Source: Blattabacterium cuenoti STAT
Lineage (GTDB): Bacteria > Bacteroidota > Bacteroidia > Flavobacteriales > Blattabacteriaceae
Direction: 5' to 3'
Assembly: GCF_003573915.1 (NCBI RefSeq)
Contig: NZ_AP014608.1
Coordinates: 186,001-250,000 of the forward strand
DNA length: 64,000 nt
The position numbers and the translations under genes are program-made. A model generated the notes under the pieces. The model ran no database searches, was not told the origin of the DNA, and was given only the letters and a program-made list of their open reading frames with translations. Shown here piece after piece: positions 57,140 to 64,000 of the stretch (its first letter is position 1; every line of letters starts with the position of its first letter).

Positions 57140-57340
57140 ATGATAAGTTTTTTTAAACAATATTTTACAGGTGAAAAAAACATAGGGATTTTTCAATCTA
57201 TCATGTTGATTTTATTTTTATTATCATTTATTTTTTTAATATTTTTTGTGTTTTCAAAATCTAAAAAATATTATCATAAAATTAGTTTAATTCCTCTAGA
57301 ATTAAAAAAAGAAAAAAAAAGGAAAGATTATGAGATCTAA
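57140..57340 (+). CDS. CcoQ-like small membrane protein
   Basis: 66 residues: a short N-terminal segment, one strong membrane helix (about residues 18-42), then a basic tail. It is too small to recognise by motif. Its position between ccoNO and ccoP and its 11-bp overlap with ccoP fit the CcoQ/FixQ slot. Confidence 0.7.
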   Translation: MISFFKQYFTGEKNIGIFQSIMLILFLLSFIFLIFFVFSKSKKYYHKISLIPLELKKEKKRKDYEI

Positions 57341-58217
57341 AATTCCTTCTTTTATAATGATTCCTTCTCTTTTATCTGTTATAATATTCATGTTTTATGT
57401 ATTTTTCATAAGTTATAATCATATATCTTATTTCACACATCCTATTACTATATTTTTTTTTATTATAATAACGGGTTTATTGTATGTTTTGGAATCTATT
57501 AATAATTTGATTTTTATAAGAAAATTGAATTTTATTTCAAAAGAAGAAAGAAAAAAGATTTTTGAAGAAAATGAAGGAAATTATTTTTACAGATTTTACA
57601 GATTTATCTTTTATAATTCTGAAAAATTAAATCATGATAGAGTAAAAAAAATAGATCATGGATTTGACGGAATTATAGAATTAGATAATAAAATACCTAT
57701 GTGGTGGCTACATCTTTTTTATCTAACAATTGTCTTTTCCGCAATTTATTTCTTTTCTTATTTATTAATAGATTTTTCTAATCCTTATAAAGAATATGAT
57801 ATAACTTATAAAAATCAATTAAAAGAAATTGAACTTTTTGAAAAAAATACTCCACAAGTAACTATAAAAAATGCATTTTTTAAGAAAAACTTAATCAATA
57901 GTGGAAAAATTCTTTTCGAGGAAAATTGTGCGACCTGTCATAAATCAGATGGAAGTGGAAATATAGGTCCTAACTTAACAGATGATTATTGGATTAATGT
58001 AAAAGAAAAAGATTTATTTAAAAATATATTTTATATAATATGGAATGGAAGTGAAAATAATCCAACTATGCGTGCTTTTGGAAATTTAGGAGAAATTAAA
58101 GGAAATGATATTGAAAAAATATCCAGTTATGTTTATTTTATTAATCAAAAATCTAAAAAACCTTTATCAGGAAAAAATCCTCAAGGATTAAAAATAAAAG
58201 AATGGAATAAAATATAA
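57330..58217 (+). CDS. ccoP: cbb3-type cytochrome c oxidase subunit III
   Basis: 295 residues. Two N-terminal membrane helices are followed by the CcoP signature HGFDGIIELDNKIPMWWLHLF, another helix, and one heme c site CATCHKSDGSGNIGPNLTDDYW (CxxCH near residue 205), with a likely Met ligand in NPTMRAFG. Only one heme c motif is present, whereas proteobacterial CcoP has two. It passes electrons into CcoO. Confidence 0.93.
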   Translation: MRSKIPSFIMIPSLLSVIIFMFYVFFISYNHISYFTHPITIFFFIIITGLLYVLESINNLIFIRKLNFISKEERKKIFEENEGNYFYRFYRFIFYNSEKLNHDRVKKIDHGFDGIIELDNKIPMWWLHLFYLTIVFSAIYFFSYLLIDFSNPYKEYDITYKNQLKEIELFEKNTPQVTIKNAFFKKNLINSGKILFEENCATCHKSDGSGNIGPNLTDDYWINVKEKDLFKNIFYIIWNGSENNPTMRAFGNLGEIKGNDIEKISSYVYFINQKSKKPLSGKNPQGLKIKEWNKI

Positions 58218-58223
58218 GTTGAG

Positions 58224-58263
58224 TTTATTTTAACATCCGTAATTTTTATTTTAACATCAGTAA
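58224..58263 (+). repeat. Two 19-bp direct repeats between ccoP and fixH
   Basis: Copies at 58224-58242 and 58245-58263 differ at one base (TTTATTTTAACATCCGTAA against TTTATTTTAACATCAGTAA). They fill much of the 87-bp gap where ccoG stands in many relatives. Function unknown; a slipped duplication or a paired protein-binding site are both possible. Confidence 0.7.
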
Positions 58264-58304
58264 AATCTATTTTTTTTTGACAAAAAAACTAAAAGTTTTA
58301 ATAT

Positions 58305-58763
58305 ATGAAAATGAAATTTAATTGGGATACCGGAATCGTGTTATCTTTAGTTTTTTTTATAGTCTTTATCATTTACATTGCTTTCTTTTTTCCACATATA
58401 GAAAGTCAACTTGTATCAGATAAATATTATGAAGAAGAAATGAAGTATCAAGAAATTATAAATGAAAAAAAAAATGCATCTAAACTTCCTATAAAAATAA
58501 AAATTTTCATTTTATATTCTGGAATTAAAATAATATTTCCTCCTGTTAATAACAACATTCATGGTTTTTTTACTTTATTTAGATCTTCTTCTAAAGATTT
58601 GGATTTTACGCAATCTTTCAATTTTTTAAAAGATTCTAAAAAAATATTATTAATTCCTAAATTTTTTTTGAAAAAAGGATATTATAAACTGATAATTAGA
58701 TGGAAAACAGATAAAAAATTCTTTTTTGAAAAAGATATTTTTTGGAATGAACATAATAAATAA
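58305..58763 (+). CDS. fixH: FixH-family cbb3 oxidase accessory protein
   Basis: 152 residues. One N-terminal helix (about residues 10-29) is followed by ESQLVSDKYYEEEMKYQE, the FixH/CcoH signature. A beta-rich periplasmic domain follows. FixH helps copper insertion or oxidase stability. It is the last gene of the cco cluster, 87 bp after ccoP. Confidence 0.85.
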   Translation: MKMKFNWDTGIVLSLVFFIVFIIYIAFFFPHIESQLVSDKYYEEEMKYQEIINEKKNASKLPIKIKIFILYSGIKIIFPPVNNNIHGFFTLFRSSSKDLDFTQSFNFLKDSKKILLIPKFFLKKGYYKLIIRWKTDKKFFFEKDIFWNEHNK

Positions 58764-58807
58764 TAAATATTTTTTATCTATTTCAATATTTTAATATTTA
58801 AAACATA

Positions 58808-61075
58808 ATGAGAAAAAATATAAACAATCTTCGTGAAGAATCTTTAAATTATCATAGCCAATTTCCCTCTGGAAAAATACAAATTTCTCCCACAAAAAAA
58901 TATAGCAGTCAAAAAGACTTGTCTCTTGCTTATTCTCCAGGAGTAGCTGAACCTTGTAAAGAAATTGCTCGTTCTTCTATAGAAGTCTATAAATATACCT
59001 CTAAAGGAAATCTTGTAGCAGTGATTACTAATGGATCTGCTGTATTAGGCCTTGGTGATATTGGAGCATTAGCCTCTAAACCAGTTATGGAAGGAAAAGC
59101 TCTTTTATTCAAAATATTTTCCGGAATTGATGTTTTTGATATAGAAATAGACGAATCTGATCCAGATAAATTTATAGAAACAGTAAAAGCAATTGCTCCT
59201 ACTTTTGGAGGTATTAATTTAGAAGATATCAAAGCTCCAGAAGCTTTTGAAATAGAAAGAAGACTTAAAAAAGAACTTAACATTCCTGTTATGCATGATG
59301 ATCAACATGGAACGGCTATTATTTCAGGTGCAGCATTACTAAATGCGATTAATTATGTAGGTAAAGAAATTCACAAAATTAAAATGGTAATTAATGGAGC
59401 CGGAGCTGCAGCTATTTCTTGTGCAAGAATATATAAACAACTTGGAGTAAAATCTGAAAATATTTTGATGTTTGATAGTAAGGGTTTATTACATATTTCA
59501 AGAAAAGATTTAAATAAAGAAAAAAGAGAATTTTCCGTAAATACTTATCCCATTCAAAAATTAGAACAGGCAATTTATAATACAGATGTTTTCATAGGAT
59601 TATCCATAGGAGGAATATTAACACCTAAAATGTTAAAAAATATGGCCAAAGATCCAATTGTATTTGCTATGGCTAATCCTGATCCAGAGATAGATTATAA
59701 TTTAGCTATTAAAGTTCGTCCAGATGTTATTATGGCTACAGGAAGAAGCGATTATCCCAATCAGGTAAATAACGTATTAGGGTTTCCTTATATATTCAGA
59801 GGGGCATTAGATGTTCATGCTAATGAAATTAATAATGAAATGAAACTAGCAGCAGTACATGCAATTGCTTCTTTAGCAAAAGAGCCTGTTCCAGAACAAG
59901 TAAATATTGTTTATAATAAAAAAAATATTTCTTTTGGAAAAGAATATATCATTCCAAAACCTTTTGATAATCGTTTAATAACTCGTGTTGCTCCTGCTGT
60001 TGCAAAAGCCGCTATGGATTCCGGAGTCGCAAAAAATCCTATTTTAAATTGGAAAAATTATCAGGAAAAATTACTTGATAGAATGGGTTATGAAAGTAAA
60101 ATACTTCGAATGATACAAAACAGAGCCCGTACAAATCCTAAAAAAATTGTTTTTTGTAATGGAGAAGAATACGATATTCTAAAATCTATTCAGATTCTTC
60201 ATGAAAAAAGAATAGTTTCTTTTCCCATAGTTTTAGGAAATGAAGATAGGATCAAACGTTTAATTCATGAAAATCATTTAGATGTTGAATTAGAGATTAT
60301 AGATCCAGAAAAAAAAGAAAATATAAAAAAAGTAGAAGAATTTTCCAAGATTCTTTGGAAAAGAAAAAATAAAAGAAACTTAACTTTAAGAAAACACATG
60401 CGTACTAATGATCATTTTGGAGCTATGATGGTAGATCAAGGAAAAGCTGATGCTGTTATTACAGGGTATTCTAGAAATTTTTTATTAAGTTTACGTTTTA
60501 TATTAGAGGTGATAGGAAAAGATAATTTTGTACATAAAACAGCAGGAATGACAATTTTATTAACAAAACGTGGCCCTCTATTTTTAGCAGATACAGCTGT
60601 AATTTCTAATCCAACAAGTGAAGAATTAGCTAGAATAGCTATAATGGCATCTCATGTAGTTAAAGACTTTGATATTGAACCTCGTATAGCTATGTTATCT
60701 TTTCAAAAATTTTCATCCAATTCTAAAATATCTTCTAAAGTTTCTCAAGCAATCACTTTTTTACATAAAAAATATCCAGATTTAATAGTAGATGGAGAAG
60801 TTCAACCTGATTTTACTTTAAATGAATTTTTATTATCTAAAAAACTCCCTTTTTCTAAACTTGTTAAAAAAAAAAGAGCAAACATTTTTATCTTTCCAAA
60901 TTTAGAATCAGGAATTTTAACTTATAAATTTATTAGAGGATTAGGAGATGTTCAAACTATTGGACCTATTATGTTAGGAATGCGAAAGCCTGCACATATT
61001 ATGCAAATACAATCTAGTATAGAAGAAATAGTTAATCTATCTACCTTAGCTGTAATAGATGCACAAATGAGATAA
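58808..61075 (+). CDS. maeB: NADP-dependent malic enzyme (MaeB type)
   Basis: 755 residues. The malic domain (about 1-160) has AYSPGVAEPC, GLGDIGALASKPVMEGKA and MHDDQHGTA. The NAD(P) domain has INGAGAAAISCARI and AMANPDPE. The C-terminal half (from about 425) is a phosphotransacetylase-like regulatory domain. It decarboxylates malate to pyruvate and makes NADPH. Its end overlaps murI by 30 bp. Confidence 0.95.
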   Translation: MRKNINNLREESLNYHSQFPSGKIQISPTKKYSSQKDLSLAYSPGVAEPCKEIARSSIEVYKYTSKGNLVAVITNGSAVLGLGDIGALASKPVMEGKALLFKIFSGIDVFDIEIDESDPDKFIETVKAIAPTFGGINLEDIKAPEAFEIERRLKKELNIPVMHDDQHGTAIISGAALLNAINYVGKEIHKIKMVINGAGAAAISCARIYKQLGVKSENILMFDSKGLLHISRKDLNKEKREFSVNTYPIQKLEQAIYNTDVFIGLSIGGILTPKMLKNMAKDPIVFAMANPDPEIDYNLAIKVRPDVIMATGRSDYPNQVNNVLGFPYIFRGALDVHANEINNEMKLAAVHAIASLAKEPVPEQVNIVYNKKNISFGKEYIIPKPFDNRLITRVAPAVAKAAMDSGVAKNPILNWKNYQEKLLDRMGYESKILRMIQNRARTNPKKIVFCNGEEYDILKSIQILHEKRIVSFPIVLGNEDRIKRLIHENHLDVELEIIDPEKKENIKKVEEFSKILWKRKNKRNLTLRKHMRTNDHFGAMMVDQGKADAVITGYSRNFLLSLRFILEVIGKDNFVHKTAGMTILLTKRGPLFLADTAVISNPTSEELARIAIMASHVVKDFDIEPRIAMLSFQKFSSNSKISSKVSQAITFLHKKYPDLIVDGEVQPDFTLNEFLLSKKLPFSKLVKKKRANIFIFPNLESGILTYKFIRGLGDVQTIGPIMLGMRKPAHIMQIQSSIEEIVNLSTLAVIDAQMR

Positions 61076-61879
61076 AATTAAAAATATGTGTTTTAAAAAT
61101 ACTTTTTTTCCAAAAAGAATTCGTACTTTTCTTTCAAAAAGAATAGGAATAGAACTAGATGTGTAAAAAATAGGAAATCTATTATAGATAGGATGAAAAC
61201 ATAATAATTTTTTTTCAATTAATTTTCTTTTTATTTCTTGTACTACTATTTTTTGTATATCAATTAAATGGACTTTTCCATGATAAAAATTTTTTATCTC
61301 TTGTTTTAAAAATAAATAATGTGTACACGCTAATAATATTGCATCTATTGATTTTAGATGATTTAAATAATTTTTTATAATAGGATTTATTTTTTTTATT
61401 TTCCAACCATTTTCTATAATAGGTGCTAATAAAGGAGTAGACATTTGAATTATATCTAAATGACGATAATATTTTTTTATTTTTTTTGTGTAAAAATTTG
61501 AATGTATAGTAGCAGGTGTAGCAATAATTCCTATTTTTTTATAAGAAAGAAAAATTGTGTTTTTTACAACAGGATCTATGACATTAAATATTAACATTTT
61601 TTTTTGAAATTTTTTTTGAATTACATCCAAAGCATTAGATGCAATAGAATTACATGCGATGACTAAAGCTTTACATTTCTTTTTATAAAGAAAAGAAGCT
61701 ATTTTCATAGAACTTTTTATAATAAATTCTTTAGATTTTTCTCCATAAGGCATATTTTTGGTGTCTCCAAAATAAATAAAATCTTCATTAGGCATTTGAA
61801 TTTTCATTTCTTTAGCTATCATAAGTCCTCCAATTCCAGAATCAAATATTCCTATTGGAGATAATGAACTGATTTTCAT
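61046..61879 (-). CDS. murI: Glutamate racemase
   Basis: About 277 residues from the ATG at 61879; the frame is open two codons further to a TTG. IGIFDSGIGGLMI at the start, FGDTKNMPYG, IACNSIASNA with one catalytic Cys, and LLACTHYLFL with the other are diagnostic. It supplies D-glutamate for peptidoglycan, which fits the retained GH73 and NlpC/P60 hydrolases. The last 30 bp overlap convergent maeB. Confidence 0.95.
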   Translation of the reverse strand: MKISSLSPIGIFDSGIGGLMIAKEMKIQMPNEDFIYFGDTKNMPYGEKSKEFIIKSSMKIASFLYKKKCKALVIACNSIASNALDVIQKKFQKKMLIFNVIDPVVKNTIFLSYKKIGIIATPATIHSNFYTKKIKKYYRHLDIIQMSTPLLAPIIENGWKIKKINPIIKNYLNHLKSIDAILLACTHYLFLKQEIKNFYHGKVHLIDIQKIVVQEIKRKLIEKKLLCFHPIYNRFPIFYTSSSIPILFERKVRILFGKKVFLKHIFLILSHLCIYYS

Positions 61880-62031
61880 ATTCAAATTAAATAATTAGTA
61901 AATAGAAAAAAATTATTATAAAAAAAACGAATATTAAATACAAAAAAAATAAAACTCTTATGAATATTTTTATATTTTAATATTACGACCAAAAATTCTA
62001 CCTAATTTTATTTTTGAATAGAAATTCATGA

Positions 62032-62271
62032 TTAGAATAATAATTTTTTTGTCAATTTTTTTTTCAACCTAGAAGCTTTATTTACGTGTATAATATTTTT
62101 TTTAGATAATTTATCTATCATGGAAATAACAATAGAATATTGTTTTTTATTTTTTTTATCTATTAACAATTTTTTTATAGCCGTCTTAGTGCTTTTGTAT
62201 GCATATTTATTACGTAATCGTCTAGTATGATTCTGTCTAATTCTTTTTAAAGAAGATAAATGGTTTGCCAT
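62032..62271 (-). CDS. rpsT: 30S ribosomal protein S20
   Basis: 79 residues from the ATG at 62271 (MANHLSSLKRIRQN). The frame is open into the tRNA-Glu gene, but that start is not credible. The basic helical composition, RQNHTRRLRNKY and VNKASRLKKKL, fits S20, which binds 16S rRNA. It lies 13 bp after tRNA-Glu on the same strand, probably in one transcript. Confidence 0.94.
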   Translation of the reverse strand: MANHLSSLKRIRQNHTRRLRNKYAYKSTKTAIKKLLIDKKNKKQYSIVISMIDKLSKKNIIHVNKASRLKKKLTKKLLF

Positions 62272-62284
62272 AAAAAAATAATTA

Positions 62285-62356
62285 TAGCCCATAGGGGAAT
62301 TGAACCCCTCTTTCCAGGATGAAAACCTGACGTCCTAACCAATAGACGAATGGGCC
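62285..62356 (-). tRNA. tRNA-Glu (anticodon TTC)
   Basis: A 72-nt cloverleaf. The acceptor GGCCCAT pairs with ATGGGCT (one G-U), the discriminator is A, and the D arm contains ATTGGTTA. The anticodon loop is TTTTCAT in CAGG/CCTG, and the T arm is AGGGG-TTCAATT-CCCCT. CCA is not encoded. It is immediately upstream of rpsT on the minus strand. Confidence 0.96.
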
Positions 62357-62393
62357 TTTTATTTAAAAATAAATAATTAATGACACAAATTAA

Positions 62394-63074
62394 ATTTTTT
62401 TTACCTTTAATACAAGTATTTTATTTATATTTGGAATATCTCTTTTTTTAATTGATTTTTGTTATTTTAAACAAAAAAAAATTTTTGTTATAAATTCTAA
62501 AATTTTTTTAATTATAATTTTTTATTATTATCTTATTTCTATTTCATTATATGGAAAAGGGAAAGTAGAATGCAATAAAAAATCTGAAAAAATTTCTTTC
62601 AGAAAAAAAAAGCAAAATATAGATAGAAATAATTCAAATAATTCTTTTCAATTTTTTAATGATCAAAAATTTTTTTTTAAAGAAAAAACAGAACATATTA
62701 TAGAAAAAGCCAAAAATTATATGTTTATTCCATATAGATATGGAGGGAATGCTAAATCTGGGATAGATTGTTCTGCTTTTATAAAAAACGTTTTTGCTTC
62801 TTATCAAATATTTTTACCACGTATTTCATATAATCAAGCTAAGAAGGGGGCCTTTATCCCTAAAAATAAAATAAAGAAAGGAGATTTATTATTTTTTTCA
62901 ACAGGAATATCTAAAAAAATAAATCATGTAGGAATGGTGACACATACTAATAACAAAAATATATTTTTTATTCATGCATCTACATCCAATGGAGTAATTA
63001 TATCTCAATTATATCAAAAATACTGGAGTCACAGATTTATTATGGCTAGAAGAATCCTTTTCTCTTCATCATAA
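62394..63074 (+). CDS. NlpC/P60-family peptidoglycan endopeptidase, start unclear or frameshifted
   Basis: The domain is clear: a helix EHIIEKAKNY, YRYGG, GIDCSAFIKN (catalytic Cys), HVGMVTH and IHAST. The frame is open from 62394, giving a hydrophobic signal-like segment (about 62480-62548) and a polar linker. It contains no ATG, GTG or TTG until 62721, which is inside the domain's first helix. An ATG at 62380 is in another frame that stops at 62447; one extra T in the T7 run at 62443-62449 would join the two. It may be expressed by slippage, start at a rare codon, be shortened, or be a pseudogene. Confidence 0.6.
   Translation: MFFTFNTSILFIFGISLFLIDFCYFKQKKIFVINSKIFLIIIFYYYLISISLYGKGKVECNKKSEKISFRKKKQNIDRNNSNNSFQFFNDQKFFFKEKTEHIIEKAKNYMFIPYRYGGNAKSGIDCSAFIKNVFASYQIFLPRISYNQAKKGAFIPKNKIKKGDLLFFSTGISKKINHVGMVTHTNNKNIFFIHASTSNGVIISQLYQKYWSHRFIMARRILFSSS
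62443..62449 (+). other. T7 homopolymer at a possible frameshift site
   Basis: Reading from the ATG at 62380, the frame passes CTC-TTT-TTT-TAA here. Insertion of one T would read on into the long NlpC/P60 frame (LIDFCYF...). Slippage by polymerase at such runs is known in AT-rich endosymbionts; a sequencing error is equally possible. Confidence 0.4.
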
Positions 63075-63082
63075 GAATAATT

Positions 63083-64000
63083 CTATAATAAAGAAAAATG
63101 AGTTAAAAATCCTAAGGATTTTAAGTCTTTCCAAAAATTAGGATATGATTTTTCCACAACATTGGGTTTTTCTATTTTAATGAAATCATAACATAATCCG
63201 AATGTAGAAAAAGACATTGCCATTCTATGATCTTGATAAGTTCGAATTTTGATAAAAGAATCAATTTTTTTTCTATAAAAATCTGTAATTCTTAAACAAG
63301 AACGTGTAATTTCTGTTATCACTCCAAATTTTAAAAGCTCTTTTTTCAATGCTTGTAATCTATCTGTTTCTTTAATTTTTAAAGTTTCTAACCCTTTTAA
63401 ACTACATTTTATACCAATTGCTGCACAAGTTATAACGATAGTTTGAGCAAGATCTGGTGTTTTATTTAAATCTAATTCAATAAATTTTGGAAATAAAAAA
63501 TTCAATTTTTTCTTTAATATTATTATATTTTGATCATCAAAAACAGTAGAAATTCCAAAATATTGATCATATATATCACAAACCTTTTTATCTCCTTGTA
63601 AACTGTTATTATTATATGAACGTAAAATAATACGACTGTTTTTAGCAACAGAAGCCATAGAATAATAATAAGAAGCAGAACTCCAATCAGATTCTACAGA
63701 AAAATGTTTTTTACCCTTATTTTTTACCGGATAAATATGAATTATTCTTTCTTTCCAATTAGTTTTTATTCCGGCTAGAGTTAGTAAATCAAAAGTCATT
63801 TTTATGTAAGGAATAGATGTAATATTTTCTTTTAAATAAATTTTTAACCCCATTTTAAATTTACTAGCTATTAACATAAGAGAACTTATATATTGACTAC
63901 TAATTTTCGCGTTTATATCTATTTCTCCTCCTAAAATTTTTTTTCCATAAATTTGTATTGGAGGGAAACCTTCCTTTTCCAAATAATGAATTTCAGATCC
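63083..64000 (-). CDS. aroA: 3-phosphoshikimate 1-carboxyvinyltransferase, 5' end outside the window
   Basis: About 305 C-terminal residues are visible; the frame is open to the window edge. GGEIDINAKISSQYISSLML, SDWSSASYYYSM, the KETDRLQALKKEL block and the C-terminal TYQDHRMAMSFS identify EPSP synthase. It joins shikimate-3-phosphate with PEP, two steps before chorismate. Together with aroK it feeds the trp operon. Confidence 0.94.
   Translation of the reverse strand, partial: GSEIHYLEKEGFPPIQIYGKKILGGEIDINAKISSQYISSLMLIASKFKMGLKIYLKENITSIPYIKMTFDLLTLAGIKTNWKERIIHIYPVKNKGKKHFSVESDWSSASYYYSMASVAKNSRIILRSYNNNSLQGDKKVCDIYDQYFGISTVFDDQNIIILKKKLNFLFPKFIELDLNKTPDLAQTIVITCAAIGIKCSLKGLETLKIKETDRLQALKKELLKFGVITEITRSCLRITDFYRKKIDSFIKIRTYQDHRMAMSFSTFGLCYDFIKIEKPNVVEKSYPNFWKDLKSLGFLTHFSLL

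Noticed and set aside
62272-62292. Longer rpsT start reaching into tRNA-Glu
   Set aside because: The added residues are translated from the tRNA 3' region; the ATG at 62271 gives the standard S20 N terminus.
1-64000. CRISPR arrays, insertion sequences, prophage, defence genes, riboswitches, rRNA or 4.5S RNA genes
   Set aside because: I looked in all gaps on both strands. The gaps are short (215 bp at most) and show no spaced repeats, transposase frames, or conserved RNA cores.

Overview
The window is AT-rich, very gene-dense DNA. It fits a reduced genome of a Bacteroidota (Flavobacteriia) endosymbiont and looks most like Blattabacterium, the nitrogen-recycling symbiont of cockroaches. This assignment is inferred from gene content and family features. 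They are the fused CcoNO oxidase with CcoS, HisB and HisIE as fusions, a fused E1 alpha/beta 2-oxoacid dehydrogenase, a Bacteroidota-type putative porin, candidate TAnnTTTG promoter boxes, almost no Shine-Dalgarno sequences, gaps of a few bases and no mobile DNA. No non-coding stretch exceeds about 215 bp.

Layout. 1-5428: a partial thioredoxin-like gene, nrnA, cca, tsaC, dapD, ruvX and def. 5419-7831: the rplT-rpmI-infC-thrS translation block on the minus strand; infC appears to start at AUU and ThrS lacks its TGS and editing domains. 7859-11747: the glycerol operon glpD-glpK-glpF. 11881-18611: ffh, argS, ilvE and a fused branched-chain-type E1. 18717-25219: ndk, lemA, a TPM-domain protein, valS, folA, a BFN-domain protein and an unknown lipoprotein ending in a strong terminator. 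25323-30931: pdhB, metF, serS, ksgA, folD, queE. 30928-38106: a complete histidine operon (hisG-D-C-B-H-A-F-IE). 38284-42899: xthA, tRNA-Lys, aroK, tilS, serC and a PLP-homeostasis gene. 42892-49307: a complete tryptophan operon (trpE-G-D-C-F-B-A). 49523-52504: putative porin, glucosaminidase, gcvH. 52519-58763: a cbb3 oxidase cluster (ccoI-type ATPase, a 49-residue ccoS, ccoNO, ccoQ-like, ccoP, fixH). 58808-64000: malic enzyme, murI, rpsT, tRNA-Glu, an NlpC/P60 gene with a broken start, and a partial aroA cut by the window edge.

Together the genes describe an aerobic, glycerol-using nutritional symbiont. The intact his and trp operons, ilvE, serC, dapD, aroK and aroA build amino acids the insect host cannot make. 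MaeB, PdhB and the high-affinity oxidase support energy metabolism. Envelope functions are kept but trimmed. I found no new system such as a defence island, CRISPR array or transposon. The most useful signals are family-level erosions (ThrS domains, a RuvX acidic residue, the N terminus of the copper ATPase, the NlpC/P60 start), the non-AUG infC start, and terminator-like hairpins in the 5' leaders of the his and trp operons.
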